Origin: Phreatobacter sp.
GTDB taxonomy: Bacteria; Pseudomonadota; Alphaproteobacteria; Rhizobiales; Phreatobacteraceae
NCBI RefSeq assembly: GCF_016793595.1
Contig: NZ_JAEULY010000015.1
Span: forward strand, 124,001-188,000
Length of the DNA stretch: 64,000 bases
Reading direction: 5' to 3'
Shown here: positions 49,494 to 59,328 of the stretch, piece by piece
Position numbering within the stretch: position 1 is the first letter of the stretch
Layout of the letters: every line of letters begins with the position of its first letter
Translations under genes and position numbers: made by a program
Notes under the pieces: model-generated
What the model was told of the DNA's origin: nothing
Databases searched by the model: none
Seen by the model: only the letters and a program-made list of their open reading frames with translations

Positions 49494-50111
49494 TCAGGTC
49501 AGCGGAATCCCGGAGACATGGGCGCGGAAAGCCGGGCGTTCGCCGATGGCGGCATACCAGCGGTCGAGATTGGCGTAGGCGGGGCTTTCCGGGACCAGCG
49601 CCTTGTAGCGGAAGGCCATGACGCCCATGGGAATATCGGCCACCGAGAAGGTGTTGCCGACAACGTAGAGATGACCGGCGAGGTGAGCGTCCAGAACCTT
49701 CATGGCCGCGATGGCGGACATCTTGGCCGCATCGATCGCCGCCATGTTGCGCTTGTCCGGGTCCGTGCGCACGAGGCCGAGGAAGACCGGGCCGACCGCC
49801 GCGCCGAGCTCGGTCTGCTGCCAGTCCATCCACATGTCGACCCGCGCCTGATCCGCCAGCGCGGTCGGCATCAGGCGTCCATGCTTGCGGGCGAGGTGAC
49901 GGCAGATGGCATTGGATTCCCACAGGATGGCACCATCGTCCTCGGCGGTCGGAATCTTGCCGTTCGGGTTCATCGCCCGGTAGTGCGGTTCATCGACGAT
50001 CCCGAACTGGCGGCCGGCCTCGACGCGCTCATGGGGAACGCCGAGTTCGCCGATGCACCACATGACCTTCTGCACGTTGGACGAATTGTTCCGTCCCCAG
50101 ACCTTCAGCAT
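49494..50111 (-). CDS. glutathione S-transferase family protein
   Basis: 205 residues. N-terminal thioredoxin-like half (MLKVWGRNNSSNVQKVMWCIGELG, NPNGKIPTAEDDGAILWESNAIC with the ES motif that binds the glutathione gamma-glutamyl) and a helical C-terminal half (VADIPMGVMAF). A Cys/Ser at the usual catalytic spot is replaced by Asn-Ser-Ser, as in theta-like bacterial enzymes. 9 bp downstream of mutM. Confidence 0.9.
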   Translation of the reverse strand: MLKVWGRNNSSNVQKVMWCIGELGVPHERVEAGRQFGIVDEPHYRAMNPNGKIPTAEDDGAILWESNAICRHLARKHGRLMPTALADQARVDMWMDWQQTELGAAVGPVFLGLVRTDPDKRNMAAIDAAKMSAIAAMKVLDAHLAGHLYVVGNTFSVADIPMGVMAFRYKALVPESPAYANLDRWYAAIGERPAFRAHVSGIPLT

Positions 50112-50120
50112 GGATCGTTC

Positions 50121-50990
50121 CTATCGCTGGCATGTCGGGCAATAGAACGTCGATCTGTTCGACTGCACGATGCGGCGAACAATGGTCCCGCAACCCGGCG
50201 TCGCGCAAGCCTCGCCTTCGCGGTCGTAGACGCGGAAACGGTGCTGGAAATAGCCGAGCTCGCCCGAGGGCTGGGCATGGTCGCGCAGGGACGAGCCTCC
50301 GGCCTCGATGGCCTCGGCGATCACCTCGCGGATGACCGGCACCAGCCGCTCCAGCCGCGCGGTCGGCGCACCGGCCTTGGTGACCAGCGTGCCGGCGGCG
50401 CGCTGCGGCGACAGGCCGGAACGAAAGAGCGCCTCGCAGACATAGATATTGCCGAGGCCGGCGATGATCGACTGGTCGAGCAGCGCCGCCTTCAGTGGCG
50501 CCGCCTTGCCGCGGAAAGCCTCAGCCAGATGCTCGGCCGAGAGTGCGTTGCCGACCGGTTCGACGCCGAGGTGGGCGAAAAGCGCGTGGTCGGCCAGTTC
50601 CGCGCGCGGGATCATCAGCATGAAGCCGAAGCGGCGCGGATCGTTGTAGGTGACCGTCGCGCCGGACGAGAGGCGCAGCACGACATGATCGTGAGCGGAA
50701 TCGCGCGAACGCTCGTGGTGGAACTCGCCGACGACACCCTGCTCGATGCGGAACGAACCGGACATGCCGAGATGCATGACCAGTACGTCGCCCTGGTCGA
50801 GATCGGCCAGCAGATATTTGGAGCGGCGGCCGAGCGCCTCGACGCGCCGGCCGGTCAGCCGTTCGCCGAAGCGCTCGGGGAAGGGAAAGCGCAGGTCGGG
50901 GCGGCGGATGTCGGCGCCCAGGATGGTCGCACCCTCCATGACCGGGGCGAGACCCCGGCGCACCGTTTCGACCTCGGGGAGTTCGGGCAT
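50121..50990 (-). CDS. mutM: bifunctional DNA-formamidopyrimidine glycosylase / AP lyase MutM
   Basis: 289 residues. N-terminal [13 protein letters not shown] (P2/E3 catalytic), Lys57-like K in [12 protein letters not shown]2TH region [21 protein letters not shown], and the C-terminal zinc finger with four Cys (CATPGCG and FYCPTCQR). Removes 8-oxoguanine. Divergent from ubiE. Confidence 0.96.
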   Translation of the reverse strand: MPELPEVETVRRGLAPVMEGATILGADIRRPDLRFPFPERFGERLTGRRVEALGRRSKYLLADLDQGDVLVMHLGMSGSFRIEQGVVGEFHHERSRDSAHDHVVLRLSSGATVTYNDPRRFGFMLMIPRAELADHALFAHLGVEPVGNALSAEHLAEAFRGKAAPLKAALLDQSIIAGLGNIYVCEALFRSGLSPQRAAGTLVTKAGAPTARLERLVPVIREVIAEAIEAGGSSLRDHAQPSGELGYFQHRFRVYDREGEACATPGCGTIVRRIVQSNRSTFYCPTCQR

Positions 50991-51091
50991 CGGTCAACCA
51001 TCCGGTGAGGCCGCGGGAAACCGGCGGCGATCCCCACATAGCGCCGGGGAACCGGTTCCGCTATGGTCCGGCCGAATTGCAGGGTCGGTCC

Positions 51092-51847
51092 ATGTCAGCA
51101 GCCTCCTCCACCACCGATTTCGGCTTCCGCCGCGTCGATCTCGACGCCAAGCAGGGGCTGGTGGACGACGTGTTCCACAAGGTGGCCGGCCGCTACGACC
51201 TGATGAACGACCTGATGTCGGCGGGGCTGCACCGCGTCTGGAAGGACGTCATGGTGACGCGGCTCGGCGTGCCGAAGGCGCGCGCCTTCCACCATCTCGA
51301 CGTTGCCGGCGGCACCGGCGATGTCGCCTTCAAGGTGGTCGGCGCGGGCACGCGGGCAGACGCGACCGTCTGCGACATCAATGCCGAAATGCTGAAGGTC
51401 GGCCGCGACCGCGCCGCCAAGCGCGGCCTGTCGGAGCGCGTCGAGTTCGTGCAGGGCAATGCCGAGGAACTGCCGTTCCCGAGCCGCTCGTTCGACGGCT
51501 ACACGATCGCTTTCGGCATCCGCAACGTGCCGCGTATCCAGAAGGCGCTCGACGAGGCCTATCGCGTGCTCCGGCCCGGCGGGCGGCTGCTGGTGCTGGA
51601 ATTCTCGCCGGACGTCGTTCCGGGTCTCGACCGGGTTTATGACGCCTATTCGTTCAGCGTCATTCCGCCGATGGGGCGGATGGTGACGGGCGATGCCGAG
51701 CCCTACCAGTATCTGGTGGAGTCGATCCGCAAGTTTCCGCGCAACGAGGCTTTCGCCGGCATGATCGAGAAGGCGGGTTTTGCGCGCGTCGCGGTGACGC
51801 CGATGACCGGGGGCATTGCCTGCCTCTCCGGCGGCTGGAAGATCTAG
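51092..51847 (+). CDS. ubiE: ubiquinone/menaquinone biosynthesis C-methyltransferase UbiE
   Basis: 251 residues. SAM-dependent Rossmann core with [13 protein letters not shown] near 70-82, [14 protein letters not shown] and [23 protein letters not shown]-terminal [20 protein letters not shown] is typical. The ATG at 51092 lacks a strong ribosome-binding site; a longer frame to 51005 overlaps the mutM start region and is unlikely. Confidence 0.95.
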   Translation: MSAASSTTDFGFRRVDLDAKQGLVDDVFHKVAGRYDLMNDLMSAGLHRVWKDVMVTRLGVPKARAFHHLDVAGGTGDVAFKVVGAGTRADATVCDINAEMLKVGRDRAAKRGLSERVEFVQGNAEELPFPSRSFDGYTIAFGIRNVPRIQKALDEAYRVLRPGGRLLVLEFSPDVVPGLDRVYDAYSFSVIPPMGRMVTGDAEPYQYLVESIRKFPRNEAFAGMIEKAGFARVAVTPMTGGIACLSGGWKI

Positions 51848-51895
51848 AGCATGATCCCGAAAAGTGGGAACCGGTTTTCGGAGATGATCATGCTC
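51847..51895. repeat. palindromic repeat between ubiE and ubiB
   Basis: 49-bp imperfect palindrome with perfect GAGCATGATC / GATCATGCTC ends and an inner AACCGGTTTTC; it begins on the last base of the ubiE stop codon. Same family as 55093 and 35846. Confidence 0.8.
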
Positions 51896-51924
51896 AGCCA
51901 AGAATCCAGCGGGCGAGCCGCCCC

Positions 51925-53493
51925 GTGATACCGACCCTCGTCCATGCCGCGCGCCTCGCCCGGGCGGGCTTCGTCTTCGCCCGCGAAGGCGTGTTCGGCC
52001 TCGTCGACCCGCAGGTGCTGCCGCCCGCCGCCCGTCTCGGCCTCAAGCTGGCGCGGCTCGTCGAGCGGCGCGGCACGGGCACGCGCGCCGACCGGCTGAC
52101 CGCCGCCCTCACCCGCCTCGGGCCGACCTATGTGAAACTCGGCCAGTTCCTGTCGACCCGGCCGGACGTCGTCGGCGCGGCGATTGCCACCGATCTGGAA
52201 GCGCTGCAGGACAAGGTGCCGCCCTTCGACGCGAAGGAGGCCGAGCGGATCGTCGCGGAGACACTGGGCGCGCCGCTCGATGCGCTGTTCGTCTCGTTCG
52301 GCCCGCCGATTGCCGCCGCCTCCATCGCGCAGGTCCATCGCGCCACGGTGAAGGACGGCGACAGCCTGCGCGATGTCGCGGTGAAGGTGCTGCGCCCGCG
52401 CGTCGCCGACCGTTTCCGGGCCGACCTCTCCGACTACTATTTCGCGGCGCGCCTCGCCGAGCGCTTCGCGCCGGAGAGCCGACGGCTGAAGCCGGTCGGC
52501 ATCGTCGACACTCTGGCGCGCTCCATGGCCATCGAACTGGACCTCCGGCTGGAGGCCGCGGCCGCCTCCGAAATGGCCGAGCGGACCAGGGACGACCCCG
52601 GCTTCCGCGTGCCGGTCGTTGACTGGAACCGCACGGGCAAAAGCGTTCTGACCACGGAATGGATCGAGGGCATCCGCCTCGGCGACCGGGCGGGGCTGGC
52701 GGCGGCGGGCATCGATCCGCGCGCGCTCGGGCAGACGGTGATCCAGAGCTTCCTGCGCCACGCGCTCCGCGACGGCTTCTTCCACGCCGACATGCACCAG
52801 GGCAACCTGTTCGCGGACGCGGCCGGCAATCTCGTCGCGGTCGATTTCGGCATTATGGGCCGGATCGGCCCGAAGGAGCGGCGCTTCCTCGCGGAAATCC
52901 TGCTCGGCTTCATCACCAAGCAGTATCGCCGCGTGGCGGAGGTGCATTTCGAGGCCGGCTATGTGCCGGCCCACCATTCCATCGACGAGTTCGCGCAGGC
53001 GATCCGCGCCATCGGCGAGCCGATCCATTCGCGCACAGCCGACCAGATCTCGATGGCGCACCTCCTGTCGCTGCTGTTCGAGGTGACCGGCATCTTCGAC
53101 ATGAAGACGCGCACCGAGCTGATCCTCCTGCAGAAGACCATGGTGGTGGTCGAGGGCGTCGCGCGCTCGCTCGATCCTCGCCTCGACATCTGGACCAGTT
53201 CGGAGCCGGTGGTGCGCGAATGGATCACGCGCAACCTCGGGCCGGTCGGGCGGATCGAGGAGGTCGGCGAGGGCGCGCGTTCGCTGGCCAAGATCGTCGG
53301 CGAGGCCCCGGCCCTGCTCGGCCGCGCCGCCATGCTGTCGGAGCGGATCGACGACCTGACCCGCGAGGGCTTCGTGCTGGCGCCGGAATCGCTCAAGGGC
53401 ATCGGCGAGGCCGAGGCGCGGCGGAACCGCTGGTCGACCGTGGCGCTGTGGGTGATCGCCGCGCTGCTGGCGGCGAACCTGATCTGGGGTTGA
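51925..53493 (+). CDS. ubiB: 2-polyprenylphenol hydroxylase-associated kinase-like protein UbiB
   Basis: 522 residues with a GTG start. ADCK/UbiB features: YVKLGQFLSTRPD (KxGQ motif), VHRATVKDG, AVKVLRP lysine, DMHQGNLFAD and VDFGIMGRIG (metal site), and one or two C-terminal membrane helices (LWVIAALLAANLIW). Atypical kinase needed for ubiquinone synthesis, bound to the inner membrane. Confidence 0.95.
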   Translation: MIPTLVHAARLARAGFVFAREGVFGLVDPQVLPPAARLGLKLARLVERRGTGTRADRLTAALTRLGPTYVKLGQFLSTRPDVVGAAIATDLEALQDKVPPFDAKEAERIVAETLGAPLDALFVSFGPPIAAASIAQVHRATVKDGDSLRDVAVKVLRPRVADRFRADLSDYYFAARLAERFAPESRRLKPVGIVDTLARSMAIELDLRLEAAAASEMAERTRDDPGFRVPVVDWNRTGKSVLTTEWIEGIRLGDRAGLAAAGIDPRALGQTVIQSFLRHALRDGFFHADMHQGNLFADAAGNLVAVDFGIMGRIGPKERRFLAEILLGFITKQYRRVAEVHFEAGYVPAHHSIDEFAQAIRAIGEPIHSRTADQISMAHLLSLLFEVTGIFDMKTRTELILLQKTMVVVEGVARSLDPRLDIWTSSEPVVREWITRNLGPVGRIEEVGEGARSLAKIVGEAPALLGRAAMLSERIDDLTREGFVLAPESLKGIGEAEARRNRWSTVALWVIAALLAANLIWG

Positions 53494-53530
53494 AGGCGAC
53501 CCGCCACCGCCAAACCTGTATAGTCGCGCC

Positions 53531-54976
53531 ATGGCACAGACGCTTACGCCCGATTCCGCCGTCGATCGCCTCGAACAGCTCTATGACGAGGCGACCGCCG
53601 CGCTCCGCTCCGCGCTGGAGCGTTATCTTTCAGGTGGGCAGCCGCCATCCCCGGAGGAGCGCGCCCGCTTCGTCTATCCCGAGCTTGCCGTCACCCACGC
53701 CCCGGACCGCGCCGCGCCGCGTAACCGGCGGGCCTATGCCAAGTTCTCCCAGCCCGGCCTCTACACGACGACGGTGACGCAGCCCGGCTTCTTCCGGCGC
53801 TACCTGCTGGACCAGTTGCGCCCGCTCGTCTCCGAATATGGCGCGACGCTGGACGTGCGCCCCAGCACGCAGGAAATCCCCTACCCCTACGTGCTCGACG
53901 GCGTCGACGAACTGGCCGCCGGCGGCCGGAGCCCGTCGGAGCTCGCGCGGCACTTCCCCTCGCCGCTTCTGTCGCTGGTCGGCGACGAGGTGGCCGACGG
54001 CACATTCGACGGACTGCCGAACGGCGCGCGGCCGCTGTCGCTGTTCGACGCCGTGCGCGCGGACTATTCGCTGCGGCGGCTGGTCCATTACACCGGCACG
54101 GACTGGCGGGCGGTGCAGCCGTGGATCCTGCTGACCAACTATCACCGCTATGTCGACCAGTTCGTCGCCTGGGGCGCCGAGGAGATCGCCGCCGGCCGGG
54201 CGCTGCGGCTCACCGCGCCGGGCGGCCAGACCATCGACGCGTCCAGTCTCGAAGGTGGCGTGGCGCGCGTCGCCGCCTCCGCCTGGCATCGCTATCAGAT
54301 GCCGGCCTACCACCTGGAGCGGCAGGGCACGGCGGGTGTGACGCTGGTCAATATCGGCGTCGGCCCATCCAACGCCAAGAACATCACCGACCATCTCGCG
54401 GTGTTGCGGCCCCATTGCTGGCTGATGATCGGCCATTGCGGCGGCCTGAGGCAGGCGCAGGAGATCGGCGACTACGTGCTGGCCCACGCCTATCTCAGGC
54501 GCGACCACATTCTCGACGCGCTGGTGCCGCCGCAGATCCCGATTCCGGCGCTGGCGGAAATCCAGACCGCCCTGCAGGAGGCCTGCGCGGCCGTCACCGG
54601 GGCATCGGGCGACGCGCTGAAGCACCGCCTGCGGACCGGGACGGTGGTCACCAACGACGACCGCAACTGGGAACTGCGCTACACGCAGGAGGCGCGGCTG
54701 TTCAACCTGTCGCGCGCCATCGCCGTGGACATGGAGAGCGGCACCATCGCCGCGCAGGGCTATCGGTTGCGCGTGCCCTACGGAACGCTGCTCTGCGTTT
54801 CCGACAAGCCGCTGCACGGCGAGATCAAGCTGCCGGGCGCGGCCAGCGCCTTTTATGCCAACGCGGTCGCCCAGCACCTGCTGGTCGGGCTCGACGCGGT
54901 CGAGCGGCTGAAGCGCACCGGCGGCGCCATCCATTCGCGCAAGCTGCGCAGCTTCGACGAGCCGCCATTCCGCTAG
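53531..54976 (+). CDS. amn: AMP nucleosidase
   Basis: 481 residues. Cleaves AMP to adenine and ribose 5-phosphate, controlling the AMP pool. Shows the Amn N-terminal domain (YPELAVTHAP, FSQPGLYTTTVTQP, GATLDVRPS) and the phosphorylase-like C-terminal core (TLVNIGVGPSNAKNITDHLA, MIGHCGGLR, VAVDMESGTIAAQGYR, CVSDKPLHGEIK). In the usual order ubiB is followed by coaBC; here amn lies between them, and two repeats of one family flank ubiB and amn. Confidence 0.93.
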   Translation: MAQTLTPDSAVDRLEQLYDEATAALRSALERYLSGGQPPSPEERARFVYPELAVTHAPDRAAPRNRRAYAKFSQPGLYTTTVTQPGFFRRYLLDQLRPLVSEYGATLDVRPSTQEIPYPYVLDGVDELAAGGRSPSELARHFPSPLLSLVGDEVADGTFDGLPNGARPLSLFDAVRADYSLRRLVHYTGTDWRAVQPWILLTNYHRYVDQFVAWGAEEIAAGRALRLTAPGGQTIDASSLEGGVARVAASAWHRYQMPAYHLERQGTAGVTLVNIGVGPSNAKNITDHLAVLRPHCWLMIGHCGGLRQAQEIGDYVLAHAYLRRDHILDALVPPQIPIPALAEIQTALQEACAAVTGASGDALKHRLRTGTVVTNDDRNWELRYTQEARLFNLSRAIAVDMESGTIAAQGYRLRVPYGTLLCVSDKPLHGEIKLPGAASAFYANAVAQHLLVGLDAVERLKRTGGAIHSRKLRSFDEPPFR

Positions 54977-55092
54977 AAGGCCAGCCAGCCGACCGGCCTG
55001 CCACTCGACGGCCTTGAAAGGCCGCCGCAAACCCTTACCTTCGCGCCACCCCGAACCGTGCCGAATGCCGGCATGGTCCGGGTCGTTTTTGT

Positions 55093-55140
55093 CGCATGCT
55101 GTTTCCGGAAAACCGGTTCCCATTTTTCCGCAGCATGCTC
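55093..55140. repeat. palindromic repeat between amn and coaBC
   Basis: 48-bp imperfect palindrome, GCATGCTG / CAGCATGC ends, core AAACCGGTTCCC-like (AACCGGTTCC present). Same family as 51847; ends 15 bp before the coaBC start. Confidence 0.78.
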
Positions 55141-55155
55141 TAGCGGGCGCGCCAC

Positions 55156-56367
55156 ATGCTCACCGGCAAGCGTATCCTTCTCGTCATCGGCGGCGGCATC
55201 GCGGCCTACAAGTCGCTGGAACTGATCCGGCGGCTGCAGGATCGCGGTGCGAAGGTGCGCGCGATCCTGACCAGGGCCGGCACCGAATTCGTCACGCCAC
55301 TGTCGGTCGGCTCGCTGACCGGCGACAAGGTGTTCCAGGAGCTGTTCTCGCTGACCGACGAGAACGAGATGGGTCATATCGAGCTGTCGCGCGACGCTGA
55401 TCTTCTGGTCGTCGCGCCGGCGACCGCCGACCTGATGGCCAAGATGGCCAACGGCCATTCCAACGACCTCGCCTCGACAGCGCTGCTCGCCACCGACAAG
55501 CGCGTGCTGATCGCGCCCGCCATGAATGTCAGGATGTGGCTGCATCCGGCGACACAGCGCAATCTCGCGACGCTGCGCGGCGACGGGGTCAGCGTCGTCG
55601 GGCCGAATGACGGCTCCATGGCCTGCGGCGAGTTCGGCGCAGGCCGCATGGCCGAGGTGCCCGAGATCATCGCCGCCATCGAGGCGATGATGGCGAACCC
55701 GGCGGTGAGCCACCCGCTCAAGGGTCGCAAGGTTGTCGTCACGTCTGGCCCGACGCGCGAGGCCATCGACCCCGTGCGCTATATCTCCAACCATTCCTCC
55801 GGCAAGCAGGGACACGCCATCGCCAGGGCGGCGGCCGAGGCCGGCGCGGATGTGACGCTGGTGACCGGCCCGGTTGCGATCGCCGATCCGGTCGGGGTCA
55901 ACGTCGTGCATGTCGAGAGCGCGCGCGACATGCTGGCGGCTGTCGAGAAGGCCCTGCCCGCCGCCATCGCGGTGTTCGCGGCGGCGGTCGCCGACTGGCG
56001 TGTCGCCGATGTCGCGGGGGGCAAGATCAAGAAGGGCGCCGGCGGCCCGCCAAGCCTCGCCTTCGTCGAGAATCCCGACATCCTCGCGACCGTCGCGGGG
56101 CTCAAGGCGGAACGGCCGGACCTCGTCGTTGGCTTTGCCGCCGAGACCGACAATGTCATCGACAATGCCCGCGCCAAGCTCGCCCGCAAGGGCTGCGACC
56201 TGATCGTCGCCAACGACGTCGCAACCGGCACGGGCACGTTCGGTGGCGATGCCAACACCGTCCATCTGGTGACGCCTGACGGCGTCGAGACCTGGGCGCG
56301 CCAGTCCAAGGACGAGGTGGCGCGCGCGCTGGTGGCGCGGCTCGCCGAGAGGATCGCCGGCAAATGA
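55156..56367 (+). CDS. coaBC: phosphopantothenoylcysteine decarboxylase/synthetase CoaBC (Dfp)
   Basis: 403 residues. FMN-binding decarboxylase half ([37 protein letters not shown]) and CTP-dependent synthetase half from about 185 ([35 protein letters not shown]). Third and fourth steps of coenzyme A synthesis. Followed by dut 13 bp later. Confidence 0.95.
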   Translation: MLTGKRILLVIGGGIAAYKSLELIRRLQDRGAKVRAILTRAGTEFVTPLSVGSLTGDKVFQELFSLTDENEMGHIELSRDADLLVVAPATADLMAKMANGHSNDLASTALLATDKRVLIAPAMNVRMWLHPATQRNLATLRGDGVSVVGPNDGSMACGEFGAGRMAEVPEIIAAIEAMMANPAVSHPLKGRKVVVTSGPTREAIDPVRYISNHSSGKQGHAIARAAAEAGADVTLVTGPVAIADPVGVNVVHVESARDMLAAVEKALPAAIAVFAAAVADWRVADVAGGKIKKGAGGPPSLAFVENPDILATVAGLKAERPDLVVGFAAETDNVIDNARAKLARKGCDLIVANDVATGTGTFGGDANTVHLVTPDGVETWARQSKDEVARALVARLAERIAGK

Positions 56368-56380
56368 CCGGACAGAGCGC

Positions 56381-56839
56381 ATGAGCAGCAGGCTTTCCAT
56401 CCCCGTTCAGCGCCTGCCACATGGCGAGGGCCTGCCGTTGCCCGCAGCGCAGACGGAACATGCCGCCGGCATGGATCTTGTCGCGGCGCTGCCGGAAGGC
56501 GAACCGCTGGTGCTGAAGCCCCTTGCCCGCGCGGCCGTGCCGACCGGCCTCGCCATGGCGATCCCCCCCGGCTACGAGGGGCAGGTGCGGCCGCGATCCG
56601 GACTTGCTCTGAAGCACGGCATCACCGTGGCCAATGCGCCCGGCACGATCGACGCCGACTATCGCGGCGAGGTGAAAGTCATCCTGATCAATCTCGGCGA
56701 GGCTCCGGTGACCATCGCCCGCGGCGAGCGGATCGCCCAGCTGGTCATCGCCCCGGTCACCGCCGCGGAGCTGATTGTCTCTCCCGACCTGCCTGAGACC
56801 CAGCGTGGTATCAGCGGATTCGGTTCAACCGGTAGTTGA
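56381..56839 (+). CDS. dut: deoxyuridine 5'-triphosphate nucleotidohydrolase
   Basis: 152 residues. All five dUTPase motifs in order: [19 protein letters not shown] (PRSGLA), [15 protein letters not shown] (with catalytic Asp), RIAQLVI, and the C-terminal [10 protein letters not shown] flap. Confidence 0.95.
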   Translation: MSSRLSIPVQRLPHGEGLPLPAAQTEHAAGMDLVAALPEGEPLVLKPLARAAVPTGLAMAIPPGYEGQVRPRSGLALKHGITVANAPGTIDADYRGEVKVILINLGEAPVTIARGERIAQLVIAPVTAAELIVSPDLPETQRGISGFGSTGS

Positions 56840-56848
56840 GAAAAATAT

Positions 56849-56869
56849 CCCCTGCGTTGTAGACAGGGG
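56849..56869. promoter_or_regulatory. inverted repeat between dut and Rrf2 gene
   Basis: CCCCTG and CAGGGG arms around a 9-bp spacer, 9 bp past the dut stop and 90 bp before the Rrf2 gene. It could end the dut transcript weakly or serve the Rrf2 protein; no T-tail follows. Confidence 0.35.
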
Positions 56870-56959
56870 GCACATGCACCAGATACTCCTTCTGCCCAAT
56901 ACCGATCTGTGATTTGCTGCGGATGGGTGAGCGACGTCGCCCATCAGGTCGAGGACATC

Positions 56960-57397
56960 ATGCCGATCCTGTCGCGTCGTGGCCGGCTGGCGATTGCCGC
57001 CGTTGTCGATATTGCGCTGCACGCGGTCTCGGGACCCGTCGCAGCCAAGGCTCTGGCTGCCCGCCAGAACCTGCCTCCGCGCCATCTCGAGCCGTTGCTG
57101 CAAGCGCTTGTCCGCAGCGGCATCCTCAAGGGCCTGAGGGGGCCGCGCGGCGGCTATGATCTCGCGCGCGAGCGCAGATCCATCACCTGCGGCGAGATCG
57201 TCCGCGCGACGGTGGAGATGGCGGACGACGAGTTCGATACGATTTCGCCACTCGTGTCGGCCGTGGTGGTGCCGGCGGTGGAGGCCGCCGAGCGCACCTA
57301 TTTCGCGCAGCTCGACCGGATCACCATCTCGGAACTCTGCGCGGCGGCGTCGGAGAACCTCGCGGATTCGCCGAACCTCCAGTACGAAACGGCCTGA
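56960..57397 (+). CDS. Rrf2-family transcriptional regulator
   Basis: 145 residues from the ATG at 56960 (GAGG upstream); a GTG at 56909 adds 17. Winged helix with VDIALHAVSGPVAAKALAARQ and LRGPRGGYDLARER, the hallmark of Rrf2. Only one Cys (ITCGEI) in the region where iron-sulfur members have three, so it probably does not bind an FeS cluster. Converges with the aminotransferase gene, stop codons 4 bp apart. Confidence 0.88.
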   Translation: MPILSRRGRLAIAAVVDIALHAVSGPVAAKALAARQNLPPRHLEPLLQALVRSGILKGLRGPRGGYDLARERRSITCGEIVRATVEMADDEFDTISPLVSAVVVPAVEAAERTYFAQLDRITISELCAAASENLADSPNLQYETA

Positions 57398-57401
57398 CGG
57401 C

Positions 57402-58550
57402 TCAGCCCGCGCCGACGCGGGCGAGGCGTTCCAGCGCGCCGTCGAGCGTCTCGTCGCGCTTGGCGAAGCAGAAGCGCACGACCGAGGTCACCGGCGTCTC
57501 GGCGTAGAAGGCCGAGACGGGAATGGCCGCGACACCGTGCTGCTGGACGAGGCTCTTGCAGAAGGCGACATCGTCGGAAATGCCGGCCGGCGCCAGATCG
57601 ATATTGATGAAATAGGTCGCCGCGCTCGGCAGCACGTCGAAACCGCAGCGGACGAGGCCCGCCTGGAAACGGTCGCGGGCGCGCTGCAGGTCGGCACGCA
57701 TGCCGTCGAAATAGCCGGTGTCCTTGCCGAGGCCATAGGCGACGGCGGCCTGAAGATTCGGCGGCGTCGTGAAGGTCAAGAACTGATGGGCCTTGGCCAG
57801 CACGCGCATGATGGCGGGCGCGGCGGCGACAAAGCCGACTTTCCAGCCGGTCAGCGAGAAGATCTTCCCGGCCGACCCGATCTTGACCGAGCGCTCGCGC
57901 AGGCCGGGAACGTTGAGCACCGAAACGTGCCTGTGGCCGTCGAACACGACATGCTCCCAGACCTCGTCGGAAATGACGGTGGCGCCGAAGCGCTCGCAGA
58001 AGCGGCCGAGCAGCGCGAGGTCTTCGGTCGGGGTGACGGACGCCGCCGGATTGAGCGGGTTGTTCAACAGGACCACGCGCGTCTTCGGCGAGAAGACGGC
58101 GGCAAGATCTTCCTCCGTGAAGCGCCAGTGTGGCGGGCGCAGCGTCACGAAGCGCGGCACGCCGCCCGCCCTGCGGACCAGCGGCAGATAGGCATCGTAC
58201 ATGGGCTGGAACAGCACGACTTCGTCGCCCGGCTCGATCAGCGCGAACAGCGCGCCGGCAATGGCCTCGGTCGCGCCCGAGGTAATCATCACCTCCTGCG
58301 CCGGGTCGAGCGTCAGGTTCTGATGGAGGCCATAGTGGGTGGCGACCGCCTGCCGGAGCTCGGGCAGGCCCATCATCGGCGGATACTGGTTCCAGCCGGA
58401 AATGACCGCCTCCGCCGCCTTTTCGCGCACATCGGCAGGGCCGGGATCGTCGGGAAAGCCCTGACCGAGATTGATCGCCCCGGTCTCGCGCGCGAGCTGC
58501 GACATGACCTCGAAGACGGTGGTGGGCAGGTCGGCGAAAATCGGATTCAT
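57402..58550 (-). CDS. PLP-dependent class I aminotransferase (methionine/aromatic type)
   Basis: 382 residues. Fold-type I: NLGQGFPDDPGP (N-terminus), TSGATEAI, NNPLNPAASV, SDEVWEHVVFDG, the PLP-binding Lys in GSAGKIFSLTGWKVGF, and FCFAKRDETLDGAL (substrate-carboxylate Arg). Resembles YbdL-like methionine or kynurenine/aromatic aminotransferases; exact substrate uncertain. ATG at 58550; a GTG 6 codons upstream is possible. Confidence 0.9.
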   Translation of the reverse strand: MNPIFADLPTTVFEVMSQLARETGAINLGQGFPDDPGPADVREKAAEAVISGWNQYPPMMGLPELRQAVATHYGLHQNLTLDPAQEVMITSGATEAIAGALFALIEPGDEVVLFQPMYDAYLPLVRRAGGVPRFVTLRPPHWRFTEEDLAAVFSPKTRVVLLNNPLNPAASVTPTEDLALLGRFCERFGATVISDEVWEHVVFDGHRHVSVLNVPGLRERSVKIGSAGKIFSLTGWKVGFVAAAPAIMRVLAKAHQFLTFTTPPNLQAAVAYGLGKDTGYFDGMRADLQRARDRFQAGLVRCGFDVLPSAATYFINIDLAPAGISDDVAFCKSLVQQHGVAAIPVSAFYAETPVTSVVRFCFAKRDETLDGALERLARVGAG

Positions 58551-58620
58551 CGCGCACCGCAATGTCACGCGTTCGCTTCAACGAACGATATGATCGATAT
58601 GCCGAAGCGCCTCGTCAGTG

Positions 58621-59328
58621 TCAAACCGTCACGGCGACGAAGGTCATGCGGTGCGGCGTCAGGCCGAGATTCGGCAAATGGCGTTCGGCCGCAAAGCCGT
58701 GGCGGGCCAGGAGCGCAATCATCTCCGCCGACGAATAGGTCGACAGTCCCAGTTCGCCACGCAGCTTGCGGTAGGGCGAGACGGCGGTGGCCGCGAGGCC
58801 AGCGATGGCGGAGAGGAAGAAGCCGCCACGCGAAGCGTTCCGGAGCAGCGAGGCGACGTCCGCAACGATCCCCGCATCCGGCGGGATTACGTCGGCGATG
58901 ACCAGGCGGCCGCCCGGCTTCAGCTTGGCGCGGAAACGGTCGAGCAGGGCCTCCAGATCGGCAGGGGACAGGTACTGGATCAGCGATGAGACGACGATCA
59001 GGTCGGCGCCGCCGTCCGCCAGCACGCCGTCGAGTTCCTCGGGCAGGGCGCAGGCGATCTTCGGTTCCGAGGCGAACCGCTCGCGCAGCTTCGCGACGAC
59101 GGACGGTGCCCCGTCACAGAGGACGAGACGCCCGACAGCCCCAGCGACACGGCCTGCCTCCAACGCCTCGCCGCAGGCATAATCGAGCAGGACCGCCTGC
59201 CGGTCCGCGCCCATCAGCCGCAGGTGGTCGAGGATACCGTCCGCAATGGAGCGGTAATGCAGGTCCTTGTGCCGGTCGCTGACATAGATGGCGTGCTCGC
59301 CATCCCAGAAGGAGCGCCAGTCGGCCAT
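58621..59328 (-). CDS. SAM-dependent class I methyltransferase
   Basis: 235 residues. Motif I-type LLDYACGEALEAGRVA, VVSSLIQYLSPADLEALLDR and LKPGGRLVIADVIPPDAG. Its ATG overlaps the stop of the YqhA-family gene (TGATG). Substrate unknown. Confidence 0.85.
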   Translation of the reverse strand: MADWRSFWDGEHAIYVSDRHKDLHYRSIADGILDHLRLMGADRQAVLLDYACGEALEAGRVAGAVGRLVLCDGAPSVVAKLRERFASEPKIACALPEELDGVLADGGADLIVVSSLIQYLSPADLEALLDRFRAKLKPGGRLVIADVIPPDAGIVADVASLLRNASRGGFFLSAIAGLAATAVSPYRKLRGELGLSTYSSAEMIALLARHGFAAERHLPNLGLTPHRMTFVAVTV

